NCBI GenBank assembly: GCA_946885925.1 | Contig: CAMPHP010000102.1 | Span: forward strand, 1 to 8,252 | Length of the DNA stretch: 8,252 bases | Source: an uncultured Litorilinea sp. | GTDB lineage: Bacteria; Chloroflexota; Anaerolineae; Caldilineales; Caldilineaceae | Direction: 5' to 3' | In this document: positions 1 through 6,649 of the stretch, piece after piece | Position numbering within the stretch: the first letter of the stretch is position 1 | Layout of the letters: each line of letters opens with the position of its first letter | Program-made: the position numbers and the translations under genes | Notes under the pieces: model-generated | Databases searched by the model: none | Seen by the model: only the letters and a program-made list of their open reading frames with translations | Told to the model about the DNA's origin: nothing

Positions 1-306
1 ACCCAGGGCTTTTCCCTTGATATCTAAGAGCGCAGCGTCGATTGCAGAGATAGCTTGCTGTGCCAGCCCGCCAATTTGGCGGTGGGTCACGCTATACAGT
101 TTGTGCAACGCCGCCTCGGTGTTCATGGGATTCGTGCCGATGATGTAATGGCCCAAATGCTTGATGGCGGCGACAAGCATAGGGGCGGACTGTAGGCAGT
201 TGGCCTCGGAATAGCCAATGATGCCTTCGTCGGTGCTGATCTTGACAAAGTTTTGTGTGCGCCAGCCGCCATCACAGGACAATGTCTCGATCTTCGTGAC
301 CTTCAT
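1..306 (-). CDS. Mandelate racemase/muconate lactonizing (enolase) superfamily enzyme, N-terminal part, cut by window edge
   Basis: Translating the minus strand from the ATG at 306 gives 102 uninterrupted codons up to the window edge. They begin MKVTKIETLSCDGGWR and end AISAIDAALLDIKGKALG. The first part fits the N-terminal capping domain of the enolase superfamily: the strand with KISTDEGIIGYSEA (about residues 22-35) matches the usual 'V.T.dG..GwGEa' pattern, and SAIDAALLDIKGKALG (about 87-102) matches the end of the cap leading into the barrel. These enzymes abstract a proton alpha to a carboxylate using Mg2+. The 'IDAALLDIKGK' form is most like the acid-sugar dehydratase/mandelate racemase subgroups. 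The catalytic Lys/His and metal ligands lie beyond the window, so the substrate cannot be assigned. An AAAGGA Shine-Dalgarno lies about 7 bases before the ATG. The gene starts 159 bp after the GGT-like gene on the same strand, with no terminator seen between them. Confidence 0.88.
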   Translation of the reverse strand, partial: MKVTKIETLSCDGGWRTQNFVKISTDEGIIGYSEANCLQSAPMLVAAIKHLGHYIIGTNPMNTEAALHKLYSVTHRQIGGLAQQAISAIDAALLDIKGKALG

Positions 307-465
307 GTTGGTTCCTTTCTTACCTTGTGTTCGTGCTCATAAATTTTGGGCCGAGCCAGCAGAGCGGGTTGCTTAGTCCGGCGCGGATGGGGAGTGAGCG
401 GCGGGCTTCGATGTTCCAGATGAATCATGACCAGTGCATGTTCAGGGGAGCAGGCAAATGCTTGT

Positions 466-2088
466 CTATTCCTCCAGTCCGGCGGCATGACGACCGGCGG
501 CTGGATCACCCGCCGCATAGTACACACCACTAGAGGGATCGGCATAGAGCATGACCGGAGTTGCAATCGGTCTATCTTTTGTCAAGACTTGATGGCCGCG
601 CCGCGCCAACTCCTCGCGAACATCCGGGTCGAGCTGATCGCTGACCGTCAACGAGCCAGCGCGGAGAAAGGTCTGTTCGCGTGCGGGGTTCGGATCAAAC
701 GAATCCTGGTGGTGGTCGGTGGCGAAACGGGGCGCAGTGACCGCAGTTTCCGGCTCCATGTCGAACTCGATAAAATCGAGCAGCAGATTCAAGGTTGCCT
801 GATCCTGCAAATCGCCGCCAGCAACGCTGATCGCCAGCACGGGCCGGCCTTGCTTGAGCACCAAGGTGGGCGTGAGCGTGATACGTGGCCGTTTGCCAGG
901 CTGAATACAGTTGGGATGCCCCGGCGTGGTGTTGAGGCTTCGCAAGCGGTTGCCGTAGGTGACGCCCGCGCGGCTATAGCCACCCTGGTGATAGACATTG
1001 GCGCTGGGCGTGGCTGCGACTACGTTGCCCCAGCGGTCAGCGATCACACAGGTGGTCGTGCCGCCAGTTCCTGGTCGAAACATGCCTGAAGCTTTCAGCG
1101 GCTGCATGCCGTATGGGTCACCCGGCCGCGCCTCCAGCGAAGCCTGCTGCATATCAATCAACGGTTGCCGCAACGCGGTGTAGGGGTCGGACAGCAATTC
1201 CGCCAACGGCACGTCGGCAAAGGCTGGATCGCCGTAGTACTCATCGCGGTCAGCCATCGCCAGTTTGATGGCCTCGGTTACGACATGGATATAGTCTGCC
1301 GACAAATGGCCCATACCCTTCAGGTCAAACCCTTCCAACAGACGCAGTGCCTGGCACAGAAAGGGTCCCTGGGTCCAGGGGCCGCACTTGTAGACAGTAT
1401 AGCCGCGATAGTCCACCGACACTGGCTCCTCGATTAGCGTCTTGTGGGCTGCCAGGTCCTCGCGGCGCAAAAACCCACCCTGTTCAATGTAAAATGCCTC
1501 TAGCTCCTCGGCGATATCATTGCGCTGCGCGTTGCGTCCATAAAAGCGGTCGCAGGCCGCTTGCAAGCGCGCCTCGCGGCTGCCGACGGTGCATGATTCT
1601 TCCTCGACCATGCGCCGCAGCGTTACCGCCAAGAGGGGATGCCACGCCTCTTTCCCTCTATCGAGCAGCGCCAGAGTTGGGGCGACAATTTCGCCAAAGC
1701 TCTTGGTACCGTAACGCTGTAACATGGTAATGCATAGATCGACGACTGAGGGCACAGGTGCCATCTTGATATCGTGGTTGGGGATGCCGTTTTGCATGTA
1801 CCAGTCGATAGCTTGGGGCGAAAGCGGGGCGCGTCCCTGACCCGAAAGTGATTTTACTTCCTGCTTGTGGCTATCGTAGATCAGGACGGGCACCTCTCCA
1901 CCGATGGAGCAGGCACCGTGGTCTGTCACATTCAGTGCCAGGATGGTGGCCGCGGCCGCATCAGCAGCATTGCCGTCTTGTTCTAAGATCTCAATCCCCG
2001 CAGCCACAGCATCAGCGGCTCCCGCCGCAACGACGCCGCTCTTACTGGCAGCTTTCCAGCCGATCTGTTGGGCGCTTGTCTCCTGCAT
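466..2088 (-). CDS. Gamma-glutamyltransferase-like Ntn hydrolase (cephalosporin-acylase/YwrD-like branch)
   Basis: This is a 540-residue member of the gamma-glutamyltransferase family, whose precursors self-cleave before a Thr that becomes the N-terminal nucleophile. The N-terminus has the family signature GIEILEQDGNAADAAAA (about residues 31-47). The nucleophile segment is GTGGTTTCVIADRWGN, with Thr344 the likely cleavage and catalytic residue, giving chains of about 343 and 197 residues. The oxyanion glycines are kept (AGGD, Gly424-Gly425). Residues that define true GGT are not: the Arg that binds the substrate alpha-carboxylate (E. coli Arg114) aligns with Gln84 in GQGRAP, the tandem Ser pair (Ser462-Ser463) reads Ile403-Thr404 in KRPRITLTP, and the NNxMDDF segment is absent. 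The form HPNxxxPGKRPxxT resembles the cephalosporin-acylase/YwrD branch, so the substrate is open. No signal peptide is visible, suggesting a cytoplasmic enzyme. I chose the ATG at 2088 because AAGGAG lies 10 bases upstream; an in-frame upstream start at 2187 lacks such a site. Confidence 0.9.
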   Translation of the reverse strand: MQETSAQQIGWKAASKSGVVAAGAADAVAAGIEILEQDGNAADAAAATILALNVTDHGACSIGGEVPVLIYDSHKQEVKSLSGQGRAPLSPQAIDWYMQNGIPNHDIKMAPVPSVVDLCITMLQRYGTKSFGEIVAPTLALLDRGKEAWHPLLAVTLRRMVEEESCTVGSREARLQAACDRFYGRNAQRNDIAEELEAFYIEQGGFLRREDLAAHKTLIEEPVSVDYRGYTVYKCGPWTQGPFLCQALRLLEGFDLKGMGHLSADYIHVVTEAIKLAMADRDEYYGDPAFADVPLAELLSDPYTALRQPLIDMQQASLEARPGDPYGMQPLKASGMFRPGTGGTTTCVIADRWGNVVAATPSANVYHQGGYSRAGVTYGNRLRSLNTTPGHPNCIQPGKRPRITLTPTLVLKQGRPVLAISVAGGDLQDQATLNLLLDFIEFDMEPETAVTAPRFATDHHQDSFDPNPAREQTFLRAGSLTVSDQLDPDVREELARRGHQVLTKDRPIATPVMLYADPSSGVYYAAGDPAAGRHAAGLEE

Positions 2089-2139
2089 GACCAGGTTCTC
2101 CTTGCGATATGGGGTCTTGTCTTTGGAAGGGATGGGAAT

Positions 2140-2157
2140 AACTTCTGCGCAACTTCT
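2140..2157. repeat. Two AACTTCT direct repeats spaced one helical turn apart
   Basis: AACTTCT occurs at 2140-2146 and again at 2151-2157, a period of 11 bp. The pair lies about 50-70 bp upstream of the GGT-like start. Direct repeats of about 7 bp at an 11-bp period are the layout bound by OmpR/PhoB-type response regulators, so this could be an operator. Chance is also possible for a 7-mer. Confidence 0.3.
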
Positions 2158-2254
2158 AAGATGAAGTGTACTATCTGTGGCGACCATGCAAAAACTACAC
2201 GGCCTCAGCGCGGTACTACGCTACTACCTCGGACAGAATGGCGCAAAGCGTCTC

Positions 2255-2305
2255 TGCCAGTCGCTCATGGCCCCTTGAGTTTCACAGAGCCATGAGCGAC
2301 TGGCA
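2255..2305. repeat. Perfect 17-bp inverted repeat with 17-nt loop
   Basis: The left arm 2255-2271 (TGCCAGTCGCTCATGGC) and the right arm 2289-2305 are exact reverse complements, separated by 17 nt. Neither strand has a T-run after the stem, so it is not a standard intrinsic terminator. It lies in the leader of the GGT-like gene, about 165 bp upstream of its start. It could be an operator, a cruciform or mRNA-stabilising hairpin, or a small interspersed repeat. Confidence 0.85.
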
Positions 2306-2351
2306 AGGGACATAACCCGCAGACGTTTGTCGAGATTGATGCGACGCTCGG

Positions 2352-2382
2352 AGCAGTAGGATCTTAGGACCCTACTGCTTTT
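2352..2382 (+). terminator. Terminator-like hairpin facing the plus strand
   Basis: AGCAGTAGG (2352-2360) pairs with CCTACTGCT (2371-2379). Inside, two further pairs and one mismatch close a 4-nt loop. TTTT (2379-2382) ends the right arm on the plus strand only, so it would act on plus-strand transcripts, yet every confident gene here is on the minus strand. On the minus strand the left arm of the hairpin contains the TAG stop of the methyltransferase-like frame, and the stem is followed by GC-rich sequence instead of T. Confidence 0.4.
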
Positions 2383-2467
2383 GGCCTACCGGGATATAAC
2401 TCACATGAATCTGTGCGACCTGATTCCATGCGCGGCGATTCGCTTCGATGTAATCATTCCTGTGCAT
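2372..2467 (-). pseudogene. Remnant of a SAM-dependent methyltransferase gene (first 31 codons)
   Basis: An ATG at 2467 opens 31 codons ending in TAG at 2372. A strong Shine-Dalgarno, GAGGAG at 2474-2479, sits 6 bases upstream, which is better than those of several intact genes here. Residues 5-21 read DYIEANRRAWNQVAQIH. This is the characteristic opening of a class I SAM-dependent methyltransferase family, where 'Y(I/V)xxNRxxWNxxAxxH' precedes the SAM-binding fold. After about residue 24 the sequence runs into IPVGQKQ and a stop, and I find no continuation of a methyltransferase in the 280 bp downstream. The frame lies 59 bp after the GH20 stop on the same strand, as a next gene in an operon would. 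I infer a gene that lost all but its start by deletion. A translated leader peptide is the alternative. The homology is from pattern recognition, not a search. Confidence 0.55.
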
Positions 2468-2481
2468 TTACGGCTCCTCGG

Positions 2482-2511
2482 TTGAAAGATGGAAGCATGC
2501 CCCATCTTCAA
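2482..2511 (-). terminator. Weak hairpin downstream of GH20
   Basis: AAGATGG (2486-2492) pairs with CCATCTT (2502-2508) across a 9-nt loop. Three more outer pairs follow after a bulged A. The hairpin starts about 16 bases after the GH20 stop, where a terminator would be expected, but no T-run follows on the minus strand. It may be an attenuating or 3'-protecting hairpin between GH20 and the methyltransferase-like remnant. Confidence 0.3.
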
Positions 2512-2526
2512 ACTCACGTCCGGAAT

Positions 2527-4413
2527 TTATGCCTCCAATGCCGCCAACATTGCCTTAAAACGGCTCAGCCCATCTTCCAACCCACCAGGGCGGCTGCGCT
2601 GGAGCCAGAGTTCGGCGTGGCGGTCGATCAGCGGGCGGAGTTCCTCAGCCAATGCCCGCCGGCTTCTCTCATCAATGGCGCTCACCGGCTGATCCAAGCC
2701 TGTATACATGCGCGCCATCCCCATCTTCACAGCCAAACGCAACATCGAACCCAGCCAGCGATACTCGTCCTGGATCAATTGCGCATCGGGCCGCGCCATC
2801 TGCGCCTGATCCAACGCGCCCATCACCTGGTCAATATAGCTTCCCGTCTGCTCCAACGCAGCCTGGGTCAATTCGCTTTTCCCCTGGCGGCGCTGTGGCA
2901 TCGCATCGGGCATAATCAGCAGCCAAAAGAGGATTGAGCTATTGCCCACCTCTACCTCTGGCTGTTGGTACGCATTGCCCAAATCATAGGCCAGCTTCCC
3001 CATTACCCCGGCAGCATCGCGGAAAGCGTGGGCGTCCAACAGTTCAGGAATCGCCTGATCCGGCATTTCATGTGCGCTTTGCACATTCCACGAGAAGGAT
3101 GCCCCGGCAAGGTATCCGGTGTAACTCACAGGCAGTGGTTGTGGATGGCCGTTGTCACCCCAATCCGTGGTCAGCAGCCCAATCGCGCCATGTTTAAAGC
3201 CATTGATGGCAGCATTGCGGATATTCCCAATGGCATTGTCAGTCCGTCCAGCCAGCGTATTCCAACTGCTTGTACCCGGGCAGACATAAAAGCTCCGTCC
3301 CGATGCCGCGATCAATTCGGCATGTTTGGCAAAGGGGTAATTCGCCTCATACCCCCACTCCAACGCCACCACATCATGCGGCAATTCCGCCACCAACTCT
3401 GGTTCGTCGCGTACAATGATGTCGCTCCAAAATTGCATGGTGACGCCATATTTCTTACAGAGGTGATGGATCTTTAGCAAGAATTCTAAATAGACACGCC
3501 CCACGCCCTTGGCCTCGGCCTCTGCTTTGGATCGCCCCTTGCCCAACTCAAAGGTTTCATCCAAACCCACATTCAACTGACGGCTTGAAAAATGGGGCAG
3601 GAGTTGTGAAAAAAGATCATCCACCAACTCCAGGCTTCTCGGATCCAGCGGATTCAGGCTAAAGGGTTCGCGGTGGACAGAAAAGGAATGCTCAATGCCC
3701 TCTGGTGCTTCAGCCAAATCAACATATTCGGGATGCTTAAGCCAGCGGTGCATGTGTCCAAAACTATTCTGATTAGGTACTAACTCCACAAAACGCTGGC
3801 GGCAATAGGCATCCAGCGCCAGAATCTCCTCACCCGTGAGGGGGCTGGCATCTTTCCACACAACCTCGTGGCCTTGATAGGCAAAAGTATGCTCCGTGTA
3901 GAGTTGCAACTGGTTGATCTTGAGGCTTGCCAAGAAATCGACCAAGTTGTAGAGCGTTTCCATTGTCGGCACGCGGTCGCGTGTCACATCGAACATAATG
4001 CCCCGGTTGGGATAGTCGGGCCAGTCGACAATCTGCACAGCGGACAAGGTCAACTCTTCTGGCGTCAGTTCCACCAACTGGCAGAGGGTACAGACTCCAT
4101 AAAAGGCTCCTGCCCCATCATGGCCCACCAGCGTAATCCCACTCTCCTCTACCAGCAGCTTATACCCTTCCTTACGCCCAACTTGCGCGGGATCGATTTG
4201 CAGACGGATGGCAATTCCAGGTGCGGAAGCCGCGCGGATGGGAGCCTCGACACCGCGCGCTTGCAACGCACGCTGAAGCCATTGGGCGCTAAACAGGAGT
4301 GGCTGCGCTGCCGAGGTCAAGTAGATGGGCGTATTGGCATCAATCGTGAAGGAACCGGACGTAGGCGTCACTCGTTGAGGCTGCGGTGCAAGACGAGTCA
4401 AATCAGTGGGCAT
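2527..4413 (-). CDS. Family 20 glycoside hydrolase (beta-N-acetylhexosaminidase-like)
   Basis: This 628-residue protein has the GH20 layout. The N-terminal zincin-like GH20b domain spans about residues 7-127 and ends in the typical EGYKLLVEESGITLVGHD and GAGAFYGVCTLCQL stretches. The catalytic barrel runs from DWPDYPNRGIMFDVTRD (about 130) to about 445, and a helical C-terminal region follows. GH20 enzymes remove terminal GlcNAc/GalNAc by substrate-assisted catalysis using an adjacent Asp-Glu pair; here it is Asp285-Glu286 in LNVGLDETFELGKGRS. The usual 'HxGGDE' is replaced by 'NVGLDET', so this is a divergent subgroup. No signal peptide is visible, suggesting it acts on imported oligosaccharides in the cytoplasm. 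The ATG at 4413 is preferred because GGGAGAG lies about 5-9 bases upstream; in-frame upstream codons to 4539 lack clear support. A TACAAT -10-like box lies at 4448-4453 without a good -35. Confidence 0.9.
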   Translation of the reverse strand: MPTDLTRLAPQPQRVTPTSGSFTIDANTPIYLTSAAQPLLFSAQWLQRALQARGVEAPIRAASAPGIAIRLQIDPAQVGRKEGYKLLVEESGITLVGHDGAGAFYGVCTLCQLVELTPEELTLSAVQIVDWPDYPNRGIMFDVTRDRVPTMETLYNLVDFLASLKINQLQLYTEHTFAYQGHEVVWKDASPLTGEEILALDAYCRQRFVELVPNQNSFGHMHRWLKHPEYVDLAEAPEGIEHSFSVHREPFSLNPLDPRSLELVDDLFSQLLPHFSSRQLNVGLDETFELGKGRSKAEAEAKGVGRVYLEFLLKIHHLCKKYGVTMQFWSDIIVRDEPELVAELPHDVVALEWGYEANYPFAKHAELIAASGRSFYVCPGTSSWNTLAGRTDNAIGNIRNAAINGFKHGAIGLLTTDWGDNGHPQPLPVSYTGYLAGASFSWNVQSAHEMPDQAIPELLDAHAFRDAAGVMGKLAYDLGNAYQQPEVEVGNSSILFWLLIMPDAMPQRRQGKSELTQAALEQTGSYIDQVMGALDQAQMARPDAQLIQDEYRWLGSMLRLAVKMGMARMYTGLDQPVSAIDERSRRALAEELRPLIDRHAELWLQRSRPGGLEDGLSRFKAMLAALEA

Positions 4414-4542
4414 ATGCTCTCTCCCAAAAGTCTGCGGGTTAATGGTTATTGTAGGGGTCAAATGTAGCTCCAAGCATATCATTCTCCACGCGACCCGCGC
4501 CAATGTGCGATTTGGGCGTGTGCTATACCCGCCAGCCAATAG

Positions 4543-4579
4543 GAAGGGGGCGCAGACCTATGATGGCTGCGCCCCCTTC
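4543..4579 (-). terminator. GC-rich hairpin terminator after the YceI gene
   Basis: GAAGGGGGCGCAG (4543-4555) and its exact reverse complement (4567-4579) form a 13-bp stem with an 11-nt loop. The stem begins 42 bases after the YceI stop codon on the minus strand. It is followed by CTATTGG, not a clean T-run. The stem strength and position support a terminator, possibly inefficient or factor-assisted. Confidence 0.65.
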
Positions 4580-4621
4580 TCAAAGGTTCCGGCCTCCGCG
4601 TGCGATACGTCCTCTGCTTGA

Positions 4622-5425
4622 TTATTGGGCCACAGCCACAAAGTCAAACTCTAATAACACCTCTTCCGACACGTCCGCCACACTTGGCACGCTCGGAATT
4701 TCCAGGCCAAAATCAGACCGTAGCAAGGTCGCGCGGGCGCTACCCTGCAATTCTGTCTCCGACAGCGGCGTGACCGTGACTTCAAAGCTGATTGGCTGGG
4801 TAATGTCGCGAATGGTCAGGTCGCCAGTTACAAGCAACGCCAAGTTATCACCCACCGCGGCGCTCTCCGGGAATCCCTCAACCGCTGTGGGGGTAAAGGT
4901 GATGAACTGGTACTCTGGTTGATTTGTCTGCAAGATAGCACGGCGGATCTGATTGTTACGCATGTTGTTGTCTGTTGCCAACAAGCTTGAGTCAACCACA
5001 ATGGGGCTGATTGTCGTCTGGCTGTAATCATCAAAGTTGATTGTCACCTCGCCTTCAACGCCATTGCCGCGCCCAACTACCGTGGTGGGCTTGCCCATCA
5101 GGAGTTCGGTCAGCGTAAAGCGCACCTCGGACTGAGCCGGATCGATGACAAAGGTAGTTGTGCCAGTTGCCGCAGCAGCTTCTCCGGCTGGTGCTCCGCT
5201 GGCATCAGTAGGAGCTTCTTCGCTGGTTGCTGCAGCAACTTCTTCTACGGGGGCTTCCTCTACTACAGTTATCCCTTCCTGGGCAGGAGCCTCTGTGGCT
5301 TCTACAGCAGCAGGTTGTGCCGGAGCCGCTGGTGCAGTAGAAGCACATGCAGCCATGAAGACAGCCAAAAGTAGGGTTAGTAGGACAACCCAATTGCGAT
5401 GACTCCGTACCTTCACTTGCAACAT
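4622..5425 (-). CDS. YceI-family lipoprotein
   Basis: This 267-residue protein has three parts. Residues 1-26 are a lipoprotein signal peptide: basic VKVRSHR, a hydrophobic core, then MAAC with Cys27 as the lipidation site. Residues 28-88 form an Ala/Pro/Glu/Thr-rich low-complexity linker. Residues 91-265 are a YceI domain, with FVIDPAQSEVRFTL at its first strand and GDLTIRDITQPISFEVTV as the conserved later strands. YceI proteins fold as lipocalin-like beta-barrels that bind isoprenoid or other hydrophobic ligands; the role here is unknown. The protein is expected on the outer face of the cytoplasmic membrane, with the linker spacing the barrel away from it. The ATG at 5425 has AAGGAG 10 bases upstream. 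A strong terminator of the preceding SDR gene and another hairpin downstream make it a likely single-gene unit. Confidence 0.9.
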   Translation of the reverse strand: MLQVKVRSHRNWVVLLTLLLAVFMAACASTAPAAPAQPAAVEATEAPAQEGITVVEEAPVEEVAAATSEEAPTDASGAPAGEAAAATGTTTFVIDPAQSEVRFTLTELLMGKPTTVVGRGNGVEGEVTINFDDYSQTTISPIVVDSSLLATDNNMRNNQIRRAILQTNQPEYQFITFTPTAVEGFPESAAVGDNLALLVTGDLTIRDITQPISFEVTVTPLSETELQGSARATLLRSDFGLEIPSVPSVADVSEEVLLEFDFVAVAQ

Positions 5426-5512
5426 ACCAACAATACTCCTTGTGTCTACATCTCTGTAAGTAAACTCTTGGATAGTTTGATATTTGTGTGGCTATCATGT
5501 TGTGATGCCCAC

Positions 5513-5550
5513 AAAAAGCCATTGGAGAAGAAAGAGACCTTTCCAATGGC
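5513..5550 (-). terminator. Intrinsic terminator of the SDR gene
   Basis: GCCATTGGA (5518-5526) pairs perfectly with TCCAATGGC (5542-5550). On the minus strand the stem is followed directly by TTTTT (complement of 5513-5517). It lies 68 bases after the SDR stop codon and has the textbook form of a Rho-independent terminator. Confidence 0.85.
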
Positions 5551-5618
5551 AAACTCAACCGCCACGGCATCGGGTATGCCTATGCGGGATGGAGAACCAA
5601 AATAAAAGACGCGTAACG

Positions 5619-6536
5619 CTACGTTCGCCGCGTTAAGCCAAATTGCTTAGCCATCGCCCAGTCGAACATGCGCGTCGGGATGAAGTGTGGCAACACCCAA
5701 CCTCGCCAATAGTCATTGACCACGATGTAGCGCGCTTTGGGTTTCGGGTGTTCAAGCGCCTGATATATAGCTTGGGCCACGCGCTTTACAGGCATCCCCC
5801 CTCGTGCTAATTCGCTTGTAGTTGCGCGCATCTGCGCCACGCCCTCGGCATAATCTGTTGCGGCATAACGCTCCAGGTCAGCTTCGCTCACCTTCCCCCA
5901 AATGGGCGTTTGCACTGCGCCCACGACCATCACAATGACAGGAATCCCATAGAGCGCAAGTTCCCGCCGCATACCATCTGAGATGGATTCCAGCGCACGC
6001 TTGGATGCAGCATAGGGGGCAAGAAAGGGATAGGTCGTATACGCACTAACCGAGCTGACATTGATCACACGCCCTGGTGGATGTGGACTATCTTTGTGCC
6101 TGCTCAACAAGGGGAGGAGCGCTTGTGTCATCGCCACCACCCCCACCACATTGACATCAAACTGGTAGCGCAGTTCTTCCAGGTCAACGTGCATCAACGG
6201 ACCAGCAACAGCAATCCCCGCATTGTTGACCAGCCCTGCCAAGCCACGGTCGCCTACTAGTTCACGGATCTCCTCCGCTGCCCGCGCCACTTCCTCATCA
6301 TCTGCAACATCCATCAACACAGGGTAAATCCCATCGCCTAGTTCAGCACGCAGCCGGTCGGCATCCTCTTGCTTGCGTACTGTGCCCACCACCTGATAGC
6401 CATGCGCGATCAAGTGGTGGGCCACGGCATAGCCAATGCCCGTGGACGCGCCAGTCACCACAACGGTACGCTCCCTGGTTCTATCCATGCTCTCGCCGGT
6501 GCGATTTAGTGTGGATGTTGCTTCTACTTCAGTCAC
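5619..6536 (-). CDS. Classical short-chain dehydrogenase/reductase (SDR), NAD(P)-dependent
   Basis: This 305-residue protein has all the motifs of a classical SDR oxidoreductase. TGASTGIG (residues 28-35) binds the cofactor, NNAG (104-107) stabilises the central sheet, the catalytic Ser is Ser162 in INVSS, and YAASK supplies Tyr175 and Lys179. An Arg after the second strand (VGTVRK) hints at NADP preference. The usual PG motif after the active site reads VGAVQTPIW, with Val for Pro. Substrate cannot be predicted; closest in style are retinol/steroid/ketoacyl-type SDRs. The C-terminus (about 270-305) is rich in aromatics and may cap the substrate pocket or touch the membrane. I chose the GTG at 6536 because AGGAGG lies 5 bases upstream. 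An ATG at 6488 is the alternative and would drop a 16-residue polar tail before the fold; an in-frame TTG at 6566 is less likely. Confidence 0.9.
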   Translation of the reverse strand: MTEVEATSTLNRTGESMDRTRERTVVVTGASTGIGYAVAHHLIAHGYQVVGTVRKQEDADRLRAELGDGIYPVLMDVADDEEVARAAEEIRELVGDRGLAGLVNNAGIAVAGPLMHVDLEELRYQFDVNVVGVVAMTQALLPLLSRHKDSPHPPGRVINVSSVSAYTTYPFLAPYAASKRALESISDGMRRELALYGIPVIVMVVGAVQTPIWGKVSEADLERYAATDYAEGVAQMRATTSELARGGMPVKRVAQAIYQALEHPKPKARYIVVNDYWRGWVLPHFIPTRMFDWAMAKQFGLTRRT

Positions 6537-6541
6537 ATCTG

Positions 6542-6547
6542 CCTCCT
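6542..6547 (-). promoter_or_regulatory. Shine-Dalgarno AGGAGG deciding the SDR start
   Basis: The minus strand reads AGGAGG, then CAGAT, then GTG at 6536. This full-consensus site with 5-nt spacing favours the GTG over the ATG 48 bases further in, which has only a weak GGCGAG-like site. Confidence 0.7.
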
Positions 6548-6611
6548 GCCTGGTTGGTGGCTGCAATTGTTCGAATTCTCACTGGTTAGACAAATTGTAC
6601 ATCGACCCCAG

Positions 6612-6628
6612 GCTCACTCAGAATGACC
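6612..6628. repeat. Half-site resembling an interspersed-repeat end
   Basis: GCTCACTCAGAATGACC resembles the ends of widespread bacterial palindromic repeats (GCTTCGCTCAGAATGAC type). No matching left half is visible nearby, so it may be a decayed copy or chance. Confidence 0.3.
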
Positions 6629-6649
6629 AGCCCCGTTGCTTCGCCACAC

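Larger units (their letters stand above)
2089..2526. other. 438-bp intergenic region between the GH20 and GGT-like genes
   Basis: This is the gap between the GH20 stop and the GGT-like start, both on the minus strand. Going with transcription it holds a weak hairpin just after GH20, a short frame resembling a methyltransferase N-terminus, a terminator-like hairpin, a perfect 17-bp inverted repeat, and a pair of AACTTCT direct repeats nearer the GGT-like start. I could not find a convincing -35/-10 pair for the GGT-like gene. The gap is long and carries an apparent gene remnant, so it probably records a deletion in a formerly tighter gene cluster. Confidence 0.6.

Noticed and set aside
303..566. 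Minus-strand frame of 87 codons whose TGA overlaps the ATG of the enolase-superfamily gene
   Set aside because: Most of it overlaps the end of the GGT-like gene in another frame, no ribosome binding site precedes its ATGs, and its His/Pro/Arg-rich composition looks like a shadow.
427..1089. Plus-strand open frame of 220 codons
   Set aside because: It lies opposite the GGT-like gene, which has clear family motifs; no known motif or ribosome binding site is seen.
2089..2371. Continuation of the methyltransferase-like frame in the remaining gap
   Set aside because: No methyltransferase motif such as a glycine-rich SAM site was found in the three minus-strand frames, so only the N-terminal stump is claimed.
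3868..4467. Plus-strand open frame of 199 codons
   Set aside because: It is antisense to the GH20 N-terminal region, with no recognisable domain and no supporting start signals.
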